Below are positions 1 through 5,592 of a stretch of DNA of 7,828 nucleotides, one piece after another. Origin of the DNA: Alphaproteobacteria bacterium (lineage in GTDB: Bacteria; Pseudomonadota; Alphaproteobacteria; Puniceispirillales; Puniceispirillaceae). The notes under the pieces are model-generated. The model made no database searches, had not been told where the DNA came from, and worked only from the letters and a program-made list of their open reading frames with translations. Position 1 is the stretch's first letter. Each line of letters starts with the position of its first letter. The stretch is taken from NCBI GenBank assembly GCA_011522945.1, contig WTHY01000014.1, positions 1 through 7,828 of the forward strand. Direction: 5' to 3'. Made by a program: the position numbers and the translations under genes.

Positions 1-767
1 AGGTAGAACTGCTCATCAATATCTATTGTCATAGGCATTGAGGCTATATCGACATTGTCATCTGACTCTATCAATAATGCAGTGCGCCTTTTTGGCACAA
101 GTCCAATTGTCTCTGCACCAGCCATTTCTCCAAGCACGTCTGCCCAGGCCCCAGCTGCATTGATAATCACACGGCCTTTTATTTGACCTATATTTGTCTG
201 TACATGCCACACTGCATTTTTACGTATCAATGATGTGACAGTGCTATTTGTCACAATGTGCCCACCATGCTGTTTCGTCTGACGCAGAAACCCTCTATGC
301 AGCGCATCCACATCGATGTCGCTTCCTGTTGGATCATATAGGCCACTATCTGCATAGCCGTCGCGTAATAAGGGCTGATACTGGTGCAGCTGCGATGCGT
401 CTAGTTTTTGCATGACTTTCGCTGCTTCAACATCTTGCTCAAATTCCAGAAGGCTTTGCCTTTGTGCAAATGTCGCAATCATTAATATAGCACGGTCACG
501 TAACAAGTCTGTATCTGCAAACCCTATTGGAGGCGCTTTGAAAAATGCGCCTGATGCACGTGTTAACATTCTGATAGCCGGCGGCCCATAGGCTGGTACA
601 TACATAGCCGCAGATCGGCCTGTAGCATGATAGCCTGCTTGACCTTCCCCCTCTACTAAACAGAGCGTAGCATCTTCTGCCAGATAGGCAGCAACAGAGG
701 CACCAGCTATACCAGCGCCTATAATTACAAAATCAAAAATCTCATCTGTTTGGCTGGTAACGGTCAT
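1..767 (-). CDS. FAD-dependent amine/D-amino-acid oxidoreductase, DauA-like (partial, C-terminus off the left edge)
   Basis: This is the N-terminal 255 codons of a leftward flavoprotein of the DAO (D-amino-acid oxidase/dehydrogenase) superfamily. The enzymes oxidise an amine or amino-acid C-N bond using FAD. The frame is open from ATG at 767 to the window edge. A Rossmann FAD site GAGIAG lies at residues 17-22, the ribose-binding Glu is probably E39, GYHATGRSAA at 45-54 is the DAO-type pyrophosphate loop, and NAAGAWAD at 203-210 is the second FAD motif. The stretches YDPTGSDID and PKRR, and the final DEQFYL, match Pseudomonas D-arginine dehydrogenase DauA as I remember it. Met55 sits where I recall DauA His48, while Tyr60 matches Tyr53, so the substrate may differ. 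There is no signal peptide, so it is probably cytoplasmic. The Shine-Dalgarno is weak (GGA about 5 bases upstream), and no other ATG lies just upstream in frame. It is divergent from the transporter operon. Family assignment is firm, substrate unknown. Confidence 0.9.
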   Translation of the reverse strand, partial: MTVTSQTDEIFDFVIIGAGIAGASVAAYLAEDATLCLVEGEGQAGYHATGRSAAMYVPAYGPPAIRMLTRASGAFFKAPPIGFADTDLLRDRAILMIATFAQRQSLLEFEQDVEAAKVMQKLDASQLHQYQPLLRDGYADSGLYDPTGSDIDVDALHRGFLRQTKQHGGHIVTNSTVTSLIRKNAVWHVQTNIGQIKGRVIINAAGAWADVLGEMAGAETIGLVPKRRTALLIESDDNVDIASMPMTIDIDEQFY

Positions 768-944
768 CGGCAATCCATATATGCTGCAGACAAAACGCCT
801 GTTTGGAAGGGCAGAAATATGCGCAAAAGCTATGAGGCTAGCGCGCAGAATTATGTAATGGTGAAAGAAAAATATGCCCTTGTGAAGTCTTAATATAAAT
901 TTGCATCTGAGAGCCTCAGCCTTTTCATCTATGCTATCCCTTAA

Positions 945-967
945 CTGATATAATCTGAATATATCAG
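945..967. promoter_or_regulatory. Perfect 8-base inverted repeat, operator-like
   Basis: CTGATATA, a 7-base spacer, then TATATCAG form a perfect 23-base interrupted palindrome. It lies about 180 bases before the DauA-like start and 330 bases before the binding-protein start. No T-run follows either arm, so a terminator is unlikely. The geometry suits a dimeric helix-turn-helix regulator. Which protein binds is unknown; the TetR regulator at the right end is one candidate. Confidence 0.5.
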
Positions 968-978
968 CAATTAGATGA

Positions 979-998
979 AAAAAATCTCGAGATTATTT
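979..998. promoter_or_regulatory. Near-perfect 20-base palindrome with central CG, operator-like
   Basis: The 12-base core AATCTCGAGATT (983-994) is a perfect palindrome. Adding the A-rich and T-rich flanks gives 9 of 10 matching base pairs across 20 bases. Even spacing with a central CpG is typical of LacI-family operators, but no LacI gene is in the window. Its centre is 32.5 bases, about three helical turns, from the centre of the palindrome at 945-967, so two regulators could sit on the same face of the DNA. Confidence 0.5.
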
Positions 999-1130
999 CA
1001 TAGTCTCAAACACACTTTGGCACAGGTATCTAACACACTAACTAAGGGGCATTAAGACACATATAATAGCCAACCCTTCTGGCATCGCCTCCCACAGCAA
1101 TGATTCTTGTTAAAAAAGAGCTACACGGAT

Positions 1131-1158
1131 TTGATAATTTGTTGTCATATCGTAGAAT
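1131..1158 (+). promoter_or_regulatory. Candidate sigma-70 promoter, upstream option
   Basis: TTGATA (1131-1136, 5 of 6 consensus bases) and TAGAAT (1153-1158, 5 of 6) are separated by 16 bases and point toward the transporter operon. A transcript would begin near 1165 and carry a leader of about 130 bases including the AGTTAC repeats. It is offered as an alternative to the promoter at 1184-1212. Confidence 0.35.
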
Positions 1159-1203
1159 GACTGAAAATTTTTCTGGTAGAATTCTGACAATTTGCTGTAG
1201 GAT
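1152..1203. repeat. Three GTAGAAT-type short direct repeats
   Basis: GTAGAAT occurs at 1152-1158 and 1176-1182, each followed shortly by CTGA, with a variant GTAGGAT at 1197-1203. The spacings are 24 and 21 bases, roughly two helical turns. They lie directly upstream of or within the candidate promoters, a place where activator half-sites are common. With AT-rich DNA and short units, chance is not excluded. Confidence 0.35.
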
Positions 1204-1212
1204 TTCTATCAG
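1184..1212 (+). promoter_or_regulatory. Candidate sigma-70 promoter overlapping an inverted repeat
   Basis: CTGACA (1184-1189, 5 of 6 consensus bases) and TATCAG (1207-1212, 4 of 6) have the ideal 17-base spacing. The predicted start of transcription, near 1219, is at the centre of the inverted repeat at 1212-1227, as expected for repressor control. The leader would be about 80 bases. The -10 element is weak, so this rests on spacing and context. Confidence 0.4.
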
Positions 1213-1256
1213 TAACTATTCAGTTACATTAATCTTACTGTAAAAAAACAGTTACT
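1211..1256. promoter_or_regulatory. AGTTAC inverted-repeat cluster, possible operator or leader structure
   Basis: GTAACT (1212-1217) and AGTTAC (1222-1227) form a perfect 6-base inverted repeat around ATTC. The unit returns as AGTTACT at 1250-1256, which also pairs perfectly over 7 bases with AGTAACT at 1211-1217. ACTGT (1237-1241) and ACAGT (1248-1252) form a third small inverted repeat. As DNA this looks like two neighbouring regulator sites just before the binding-protein gene. As RNA the first arm has two mutually exclusive partners. I cannot tell which level matters. Confidence 0.45.
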
Positions 1257-1282
1257 ACAGCACTTGGCTGACGCAATTCATG

Positions 1283-1288
1283 AGGAGG
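1283..1288 (+). promoter_or_regulatory. Strong Shine-Dalgarno AGGAGG that fixes the binding-protein start
   Basis: AGGAGG lies 8 bases before ATG 1297 and is a full match to the anti-Shine-Dalgarno. It selects ATG 1297 over the in-frame TTG at 1264, which would add 11 charged residues in front of a clean signal peptide. It is the strongest ribosome site in the window and suits an abundant periplasmic protein. Confidence 0.9.
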
Positions 1289-1296
1289 AAATCAAG

Positions 1297-2550
1297 ATGC
1301 GTGCACATTTAACAAAGAAAATCGCTGCTGCGGCGATGCTTCTGGCATCAACTAGCGTCGCACATGCAGGCGATGTTGAAGTTTTACACTGGTGGACATC
1401 AGGTGGTGAGGCTGCAGCTCTCAACGTTCTGAAGCAAGATCTTCAGGGCCAAGGAATCGGATGGACAGATATGCCTGTTGCAGGTGGCGGCGGTGAAGCT
1501 GCCATGACAACATTGCGTGCACGTGTTACTGCAGGTGACCCACCAACAGCTGTGCAGATGCTTGGTTTTGACATTCTTGACTGGGCCGAACAGGGCGCAC
1601 TGGCAAACCTCAATGATGTTGCTGCAAAAGAAGGTTGGGACGCTGTAGTTCCAGCTGCACTGCAAGGATTCGCAAAAAGTGGTGGCAACTGGATTTCAGC
1701 GCCAGTTAACGTACACTCAACAAACTGGGTGTGGGCGAACAAAAGCATCCTAGACAGCTTGGGCATTTCGGAGCCAAAGTCTTGGGAAGAGTTTGAAGCT
1801 GCTATGGCAAAGGTGAAGGCCGCTGGTAAGACACCATTAGCACATGGTGGTCAGGCATGGCAGGAAGCTACAATGTTCGATGGTGTCGTGCTGTCAACAG
1901 GTGGCGCAGACTTCTACAAAAAAGCATTTGTAGAGCTTGATTCAGCTGCTCTGGGTTCAGCCACAATGGTAAAAGCATTTGAGCGCATGGCAACATTACG
2001 TGCGAATGTTGATGAAAACTTCTCTGGCCGCGATTGGAACCTGGCATCAGCGATGGTTATCAATGGCGATGCGGCTTTCCAAATCATGGGTGATTGGGCA
2101 AAAGGCGAATTCCTGAATGCAGGTAAAGAGCCAAACAAAGATTTCCTATGCTTCCGTGTACCAGGCTCAGCAGGCACAGTGTCATTCAACTCAGACCAAT
2201 TCGCAATGTTTGGTGTGAAGGATGCAGGCGCGATGGCTGACCAAGGTGCGATGGCTGCTGCGATTATGTCTCCATCATTCCAGTCAGCCTTTAACGTAGT
2301 GAAGGGGTCTGTTCCTGCACGTACTGACGTACCAAATGATGCATTCGATGCCTGTGGTAAAAAAGGTATGGCTGAATTAGCTGCAGCTTCAGACAGTGGC
2401 ACACTAGTTGGCTCAATGGCGCATGGCCATGCTAACCGGGCAGCTGTGAAGAATGCTATCTATGACGTTGTTACTGCACATTTCAATGGCGAATATGATG
2501 CAAAGACAGCAGCAGAAGAGCTAGTCAGCGCAGTCGAAGGCGCAATGTAA
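1297..2550 (+). CDS. gtsA: Periplasmic sugar-binding protein of a CUT1 ABC transporter, GtsA-like
   Basis: This 417-residue family 1 extracellular solute-binding protein captures a carbohydrate-type ligand in the periplasm and delivers it to the two permeases encoded downstream. Residues 1-24 form a signal peptide: basic start with KK at 7-8, an Ala/Leu-rich core, and AHA cleavage before Gly25. The mature start with LHWWTSGGE (30-38) and the later GRDWN (244-248) and GDWAKGEF stretches match the glucose/mannose-binding GtsA of Pseudomonas as I remember it. Cys285 and Cys353 are the only cysteines I noticed and may form a disulfide. Threonine codons are only ACA or ACT, unlike the permease genes, which suggests selection for high expression. 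It is first in the operon, with a strong ribosome site, and a terminator-like hairpin follows its stop. The family is sure. Glucose as ligand is an inference; another hexose, polyol or glycoside is possible. Confidence 0.93.
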   Translation: MRAHLTKKIAAAAMLLASTSVAHAGDVEVLHWWTSGGEAAALNVLKQDLQGQGIGWTDMPVAGGGGEAAMTTLRARVTAGDPPTAVQMLGFDILDWAEQGALANLNDVAAKEGWDAVVPAALQGFAKSGGNWISAPVNVHSTNWVWANKSILDSLGISEPKSWEEFEAAMAKVKAAGKTPLAHGGQAWQEATMFDGVVLSTGGADFYKKAFVELDSAALGSATMVKAFERMATLRANVDENFSGRDWNLASAMVINGDAAFQIMGDWAKGEFLNAGKEPNKDFLCFRVPGSAGTVSFNSDQFAMFGVKDAGAMADQGAMAAAIMSPSFQSAFNVVKGSVPARTDVPNDAFDACGKKGMAELAAASDSGTLVGSMAHGHANRAAVKNAIYDVVTAHFNGEYDAKTAAEELVSAVEGAM

Positions 2551-2570
2551 GCCTAAAAGACACCATCGAT

Positions 2571-2602
2571 AAGAGCAGGGGCCACCCCTGCTCTTTATTT
2601 TT
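2571..2602 (+). terminator. Intrinsic terminator or attenuator between binding-protein and permease genes
   Basis: A perfect 11-base-pair stem (AAGAGCAGGGG at 2571-2581 with CCCCTGCTCTT at 2585-2595) closes a 3-base loop, CCA. It is followed by a T-rich tail, TTTATTTTT, at 2594-2602. It starts 20 bases after the stop codon of the binding-protein gene, inside what is otherwise one operon. Partial termination, or protection of the upstream mRNA from 3' decay, would give more binding protein than permease. Confidence 0.85.
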
Positions 2603-2612
2603 CATCATATTA

Positions 2613-2634
2613 TTTTTTATCGCTTTTTTATCGC
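2613..2634 (+). repeat. Tandem 11-base repeat in a U-rich permease leader
   Basis: TTTTTTATCGC occurs twice back to back (2613-2623 and 2624-2634), followed by CTA and seven Ts up to 2645. The whole stretch 2596-2657 has very few purines. It directly precedes the Shine-Dalgarno of the first permease gene. It could be an unstructured U-rich translation enhancer or RNA-chaperone site, or slippage-prone filler. It is not needed as the tail of the hairpin, which already has its own T-run. Confidence 0.6.
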
Positions 2635-2670
2635 TCTATTTTTTTGTGTTTCTCTATGTGAGGATTTTGA

Positions 2671-3570
2671 ATGGCCCGTTCACTTCACAAGCCAGATTTC
2701 AAGACCAGATTGCAGGACTGGCTACCTAAACTTGTCCTATCGCCATCAATCGCCACAACAGGTCTTTTTGTCTATGGTTTCATTTTATTTACATTTTATC
2801 TGAGTTTTACAAACTCTCGTATGTTGCCTAATTATGATTGGGTTGGCCTTAAGAATTATGCACGCCTTTGGGATTTATCACATTGGTGGGTGTCGATTAC
2901 GAATCTGGGTATTTTTGCCTCACTCTACATTGCCATATGCACCGTTATTGGTTTGACACTCGCAATTTTTCTTGACCAGAAAATTCGAGGTGAAGGCGTA
3001 TTACGCCCACTATATCTCTACCCGATGGCCTTATCTTTCATTGTGACTGGCACAGCTTGGAAATGGATTCTTGATCCAGGCATTGGCCTTCAAAACACCA
3101 TGCATCTTTGGGGCTGGGAAAGTTTTGAGTTCCGGTGGATTAAAGATAGGAATTTTGCAATTTATACTGTTGTGATCGCTGCTGTTTGGCAGAGTTCTGG
3201 TTTTGTAATGGCGATGTTTCTGGCAGGTTTGCGCGGTATTGATAATGAAATTCTAAAAGCAGCACAAATTGATGGGGCGTCGTCATGGCATCTCTATCGT
3301 AGGATTGTCATTCCTATGCTAAGGCCAGCGTTCCTATCCTCCTTCGTAATCCTCTCACATCTGGCCATCAAATCCTATGATTTGATTATTGCCCTGACAG
3401 GCGGCGGCCCGGGACGGGCAACAGAACTGCCTGCCACCTTTATGTATAGTTATACGTTCACGCGAAATTCAATGGGGGTCGGCGCCGCATCTGCTGTGAT
3501 AATGCTAATTACCATTGCAGCGATTATGATACCCTATCTTTATGCAGAAACGCGGGAGGACAGATCATGA
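2671..3570 (+). CDS. gtsB: Sugar ABC transporter permease, MalF/GtsB-like
   Basis: This 299-residue inner-membrane protein is one half of the transport channel. About six hydrophobic segments are visible, the first at roughly 26-47, the second at 79-101, the third at 113-130, and the last near 270-291. The cytoplasmic EAA loop that docks on the ATPase is at about 193-217, with KAAQIDGA (196-203) and the trailing IVIP. Stretches such as WVGLKNYARL and YPMALSFIVTGTAWKW match GtsB-type permeases as I recall them. It lacks the long extra periplasmic domain of E. coli MalF. The start ATG 2671 has GTGAGGA 6 bases upstream. Its TGA overlaps the ATG of the next gene as ATGA, so translation of the two is probably coupled. 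Expression is likely lowered relative to the binding protein by the hairpin at 2571-2602. Confidence 0.93.
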   Translation: MARSLHKPDFKTRLQDWLPKLVLSPSIATTGLFVYGFILFTFYLSFTNSRMLPNYDWVGLKNYARLWDLSHWWVSITNLGIFASLYIAICTVIGLTLAIFLDQKIRGEGVLRPLYLYPMALSFIVTGTAWKWILDPGIGLQNTMHLWGWESFEFRWIKDRNFAIYTVVIAAVWQSSGFVMAMFLAGLRGIDNEILKAAQIDGASSWHLYRRIVIPMLRPAFLSSFVILSHLAIKSYDLIIALTGGGPGRATELPATFMYSYTFTRNSMGVGAASAVIMLITIAAIMIPYLYAETREDRS

Positions 3571-4445
3571 GCATCGCGTCCCAAGATAGCGCTGTCAAAA
3601 ACAACCGCACAACAATGGTGCTGATATATGTGACCTTATTAGTATTTGCGCTGTTCTACCTTGTGCCGCTCTTTGTGATGATTGCCAATTCTCTCAAGCC
3701 GCTATCGGAAATTACCGGTGGCAACATGATGGCACTACCAAAAGAATGGACAATTGAACCATGGTTAAAAGCATGGTCGACAGCCCAGATTGGTGTAGAG
3801 CCAACAGGCCTGAGACCCTATTTCATCAATTCCATTATCATGGTAGTGCCTGCGGTGATCATCTCTTCAATTATAGGCGCTCTTAACGGCTATGTGCTGA
3901 CAAAATGGCGCTTTAAAGGGGATACGATTATCTTTGGGCTGATGTTATTCTCCTGTTTTATTCCCTTTCAAATCGTTCTTATTCCGATGGCAATGGTCCT
4001 TGGAAAATTAGGGTTATCAGGCTCGGTCAGCGGCTTGATACTTGTGCATGTTGTCTATGGAATTGGGTTTTCAACACTATATTACCGCAATTATTATGCC
4101 GCATTTCCAACTGAGCTGGTGCGTGCCGCCATGATTGATGGCGCTGGCTTTTTCCAGATTTTCTGGCGCATTATGCTGCCAGTATCGGGGCCAATTACGG
4201 TTGTTTGCGTCATATGGCAATTCACAAATATCTGGAATGATTTTCTATTTGGCGTATCCTTCGGCGGTCAAGATCAGCCCATGACAGCCGCGCTGAATAA
4301 TCTGGTACAATCATCAACAGGTGTAAAAGAATATAATGTGCATTTTGCAGGTGCGATCTTGGCAGCACTGCCGACATTGCTCGTTTATATTGTTGCAGGG
4401 CGTTATTTTGTCCGTGGCCTAATGGCCGGTTCTGTGAAAGGCTAA
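3567..4445 (+). CDS. gtsC: Sugar ABC transporter permease, MalG/GtsC-like
   Basis: This 292-residue inner-membrane protein is the second half of the channel and pairs with the preceding permease. The first membrane segment is at about 17-40, the second at about 86-110, and others follow near 121-142, 150-172, 200-222 and 258-280. The EAA loop is at about 183-206, with ELVRAAMIDGAG (183-194) and then the trailing MLP. The C-terminal GRYFVRGLMAGSVKG is the usual ending of CUT1 MalG-type permeases, with the final GSVKG tail. The start overlaps the previous stop (ATGA), with GGGAGGA 6 bases upstream. The ATPase gene follows after only 4 bases. The class is certain; the GtsC label depends on remembered similarity and on neighbours. 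Confidence 0.93.
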   Translation: MSIASQDSAVKNNRTTMVLIYVTLLVFALFYLVPLFVMIANSLKPLSEITGGNMMALPKEWTIEPWLKAWSTAQIGVEPTGLRPYFINSIIMVVPAVIISSIIGALNGYVLTKWRFKGDTIIFGLMLFSCFIPFQIVLIPMAMVLGKLGLSGSVSGLILVHVVYGIGFSTLYYRNYYAAFPTELVRAAMIDGAGFFQIFWRIMLPVSGPITVVCVIWQFTNIWNDFLFGVSFGGQDQPMTAALNNLVQSSTGVKEYNVHFAGAILAALPTLLVYIVAGRYFVRGLMAGSVKG

Positions 4446-4449
4446 GCTA

Positions 4450-5562
4450 ATGGGATTTCTTGAAATCAACAATGTCACCAAATCTTATGGCGCTGTTAAG
4501 GTGTTGCATGATATCGATATCAATGTTGATGAAGGTGAATTTCTGGTCCTAGTCGGCCCATCTGGCTGCGGCAAATCAACCTTGTTGAATATCATTGCAG
4601 GCTTAGAAAATCTGACCTCAGGTGAGATTGCGATTAATGATCAAACCGTTAATCATGTACACCCGTCTAACCGTAATATTGCGATGGTGTTCCAGAGTTA
4701 TGCCCTCTACCCAAACATGACCGTTGCGCAAAATATTACATTCGGGCTGGAAATGCATAATGTGCCAAAATCTGAGAGAGAGGCGGCTCTGAATGATGTT
4801 GCAAAATTACTTCAGATAGAGCCGTTATTGAATAGAAAACCTGGTCAACTCTCCGGTGGACAACGCCAACGAGTTGCGATGGGCCGTGCTCTAGTGCGAA
4901 ACCCAGATGTATTCTTATTTGATGAGCCTTTATCCAATCTCGATGCCAAGCTGCGCGTCGATATGCGCACCGAGATTAAAAAGCTACATCAAAAGCTCAA
5001 AAAAACTATTGTATATGTGACCCATGACCAGATTGAGGCCATGACTTTATCATCACGTATTGCAGTAATGTATAATGGCTATGTCCAGCAATTAGGCACA
5101 CCAAGCGAAGTTTATAATACACCTGCCAATGTGTTTGTTGCAAAATTCATAGGCAGCCCAGCGATGAATGTAATCCCAGCCACAATAACTATCAAAGCAA
5201 AACACGCATTTGCCTGTTTTGAAGATGGAAGTGGTAAAGCTATAGACCTACAACTATCCCAGCCTGCAAGTAGCTTCAATAATGGTCAGAGCGTGTTACT
5301 TGGCATCAGGCCAGAGGCCATTTCAGACCTTGGGAACGAAGATAGAAACGTGAATATCTCCAAACCGTTTGAGACGATGGTAATGGTAACAGAGCCTTCT
5401 GGTGCAGACACCTTTGTGACACTCAATCTGGCAGGGCACGATGTTGTATCCCGCTTGCGAGGCGATGTTGCGCTGCCATCAGGGACGTTAGCATCCTTCA
5501 CCGTGAATATGGATAAGGTTGTATTATTCGATCCTGAAACTGAAAACAGACTAGACATCTAA
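4450..5562 (+). CDS. gtsD: Sugar ABC transporter ATPase, MalK/UgpC/GtsD-like
   Basis: This 370-residue cytoplasmic ATPase forms the dimer that powers import. All motifs are intact: Walker A GPSGCGKST at 36-44, Q-loop Gln82 in VFQSYALYP, signature LSGGQRQR at 134-141, Walker B ending in FDE (157-159), D-loop SNLD at 162-165, and H-loop His192. A C-terminal OB/TOBE regulatory domain follows from about residue 235, with the family motif LGIRPEA at 284-290. Length and layout are typical for CUT1 ATPases of the MalK group. The start has GAAAGG 8 bases upstream, reaching into the last codons of the permease gene. Such subunits are sometimes shared by several CUT1 importers, so it need not serve only this one. 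No key residue is missing. Confidence 0.95.
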   Translation: MGFLEINNVTKSYGAVKVLHDIDINVDEGEFLVLVGPSGCGKSTLLNIIAGLENLTSGEIAINDQTVNHVHPSNRNIAMVFQSYALYPNMTVAQNITFGLEMHNVPKSEREAALNDVAKLLQIEPLLNRKPGQLSGGQRQRVAMGRALVRNPDVFLFDEPLSNLDAKLRVDMRTEIKKLHQKLKKTIVYVTHDQIEAMTLSSRIAVMYNGYVQQLGTPSEVYNTPANVFVAKFIGSPAMNVIPATITIKAKHAFACFEDGSGKAIDLQLSQPASSFNNGQSVLLGIRPEAISDLGNEDRNVNISKPFETMVMVTEPSGADTFVTLNLAGHDVVSRLRGDVALPSGTLASFTVNMDKVVLFDPETENRLDI

Positions 5563-5592
5563 CAAGCTGGTCACATCATCAGCAGGGATAAT

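Larger units (their letters stand above)
768..1296. other. Divergent intergenic and regulatory region (529 bases, no gene seen)
   Basis: AT-rich DNA separates the start codons of the DauA-like gene (leftward) and the binding-protein gene (rightward). I found no open frame with coding character on either strand. It contains two palindromes (945-967 and 979-998), GTAGAAT-type direct repeats (1152-1203), two possible sigma-70 promoters for the rightward operon, and a cluster of AGTTAC inverted repeats just before the binding-protein gene. An AACACACT direct repeat at 1009-1016 and 1032-1039 looks incidental. I could not identify a convincing promoter for the leftward gene. Confidence 0.75.

Noticed and set aside
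1017..1035. TTGGCAC as a sigma-54 promoter
   Set aside because: There is no GC element at the required distance downstream of the GG.
949..1067. TATAAT matches at 949-954 and 1062-1067 as promoter -10 boxes
   Set aside because: Neither has a recognisable -35 at 16-18 bases or an extended -10 TG; the first is part of the palindrome.
1264..1296. TTG at 1264 as the start of the binding-protein gene
   Set aside because: It has no good Shine-Dalgarno and would place charged residues ahead of the signal peptide; AGGAGG is placed ideally for ATG 1297.
1399..2402. Leftward open frames inside the binding-protein gene (1399-1665, 1443-1766, 1914-2402)
   Set aside because: They are antisense to a well-conserved gene, have unnatural composition and no ribosome sites.
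5286..5558. Leftward open frame inside the ATPase gene
   Set aside because: It is antisense to the conserved C-terminal domain and has no family features.
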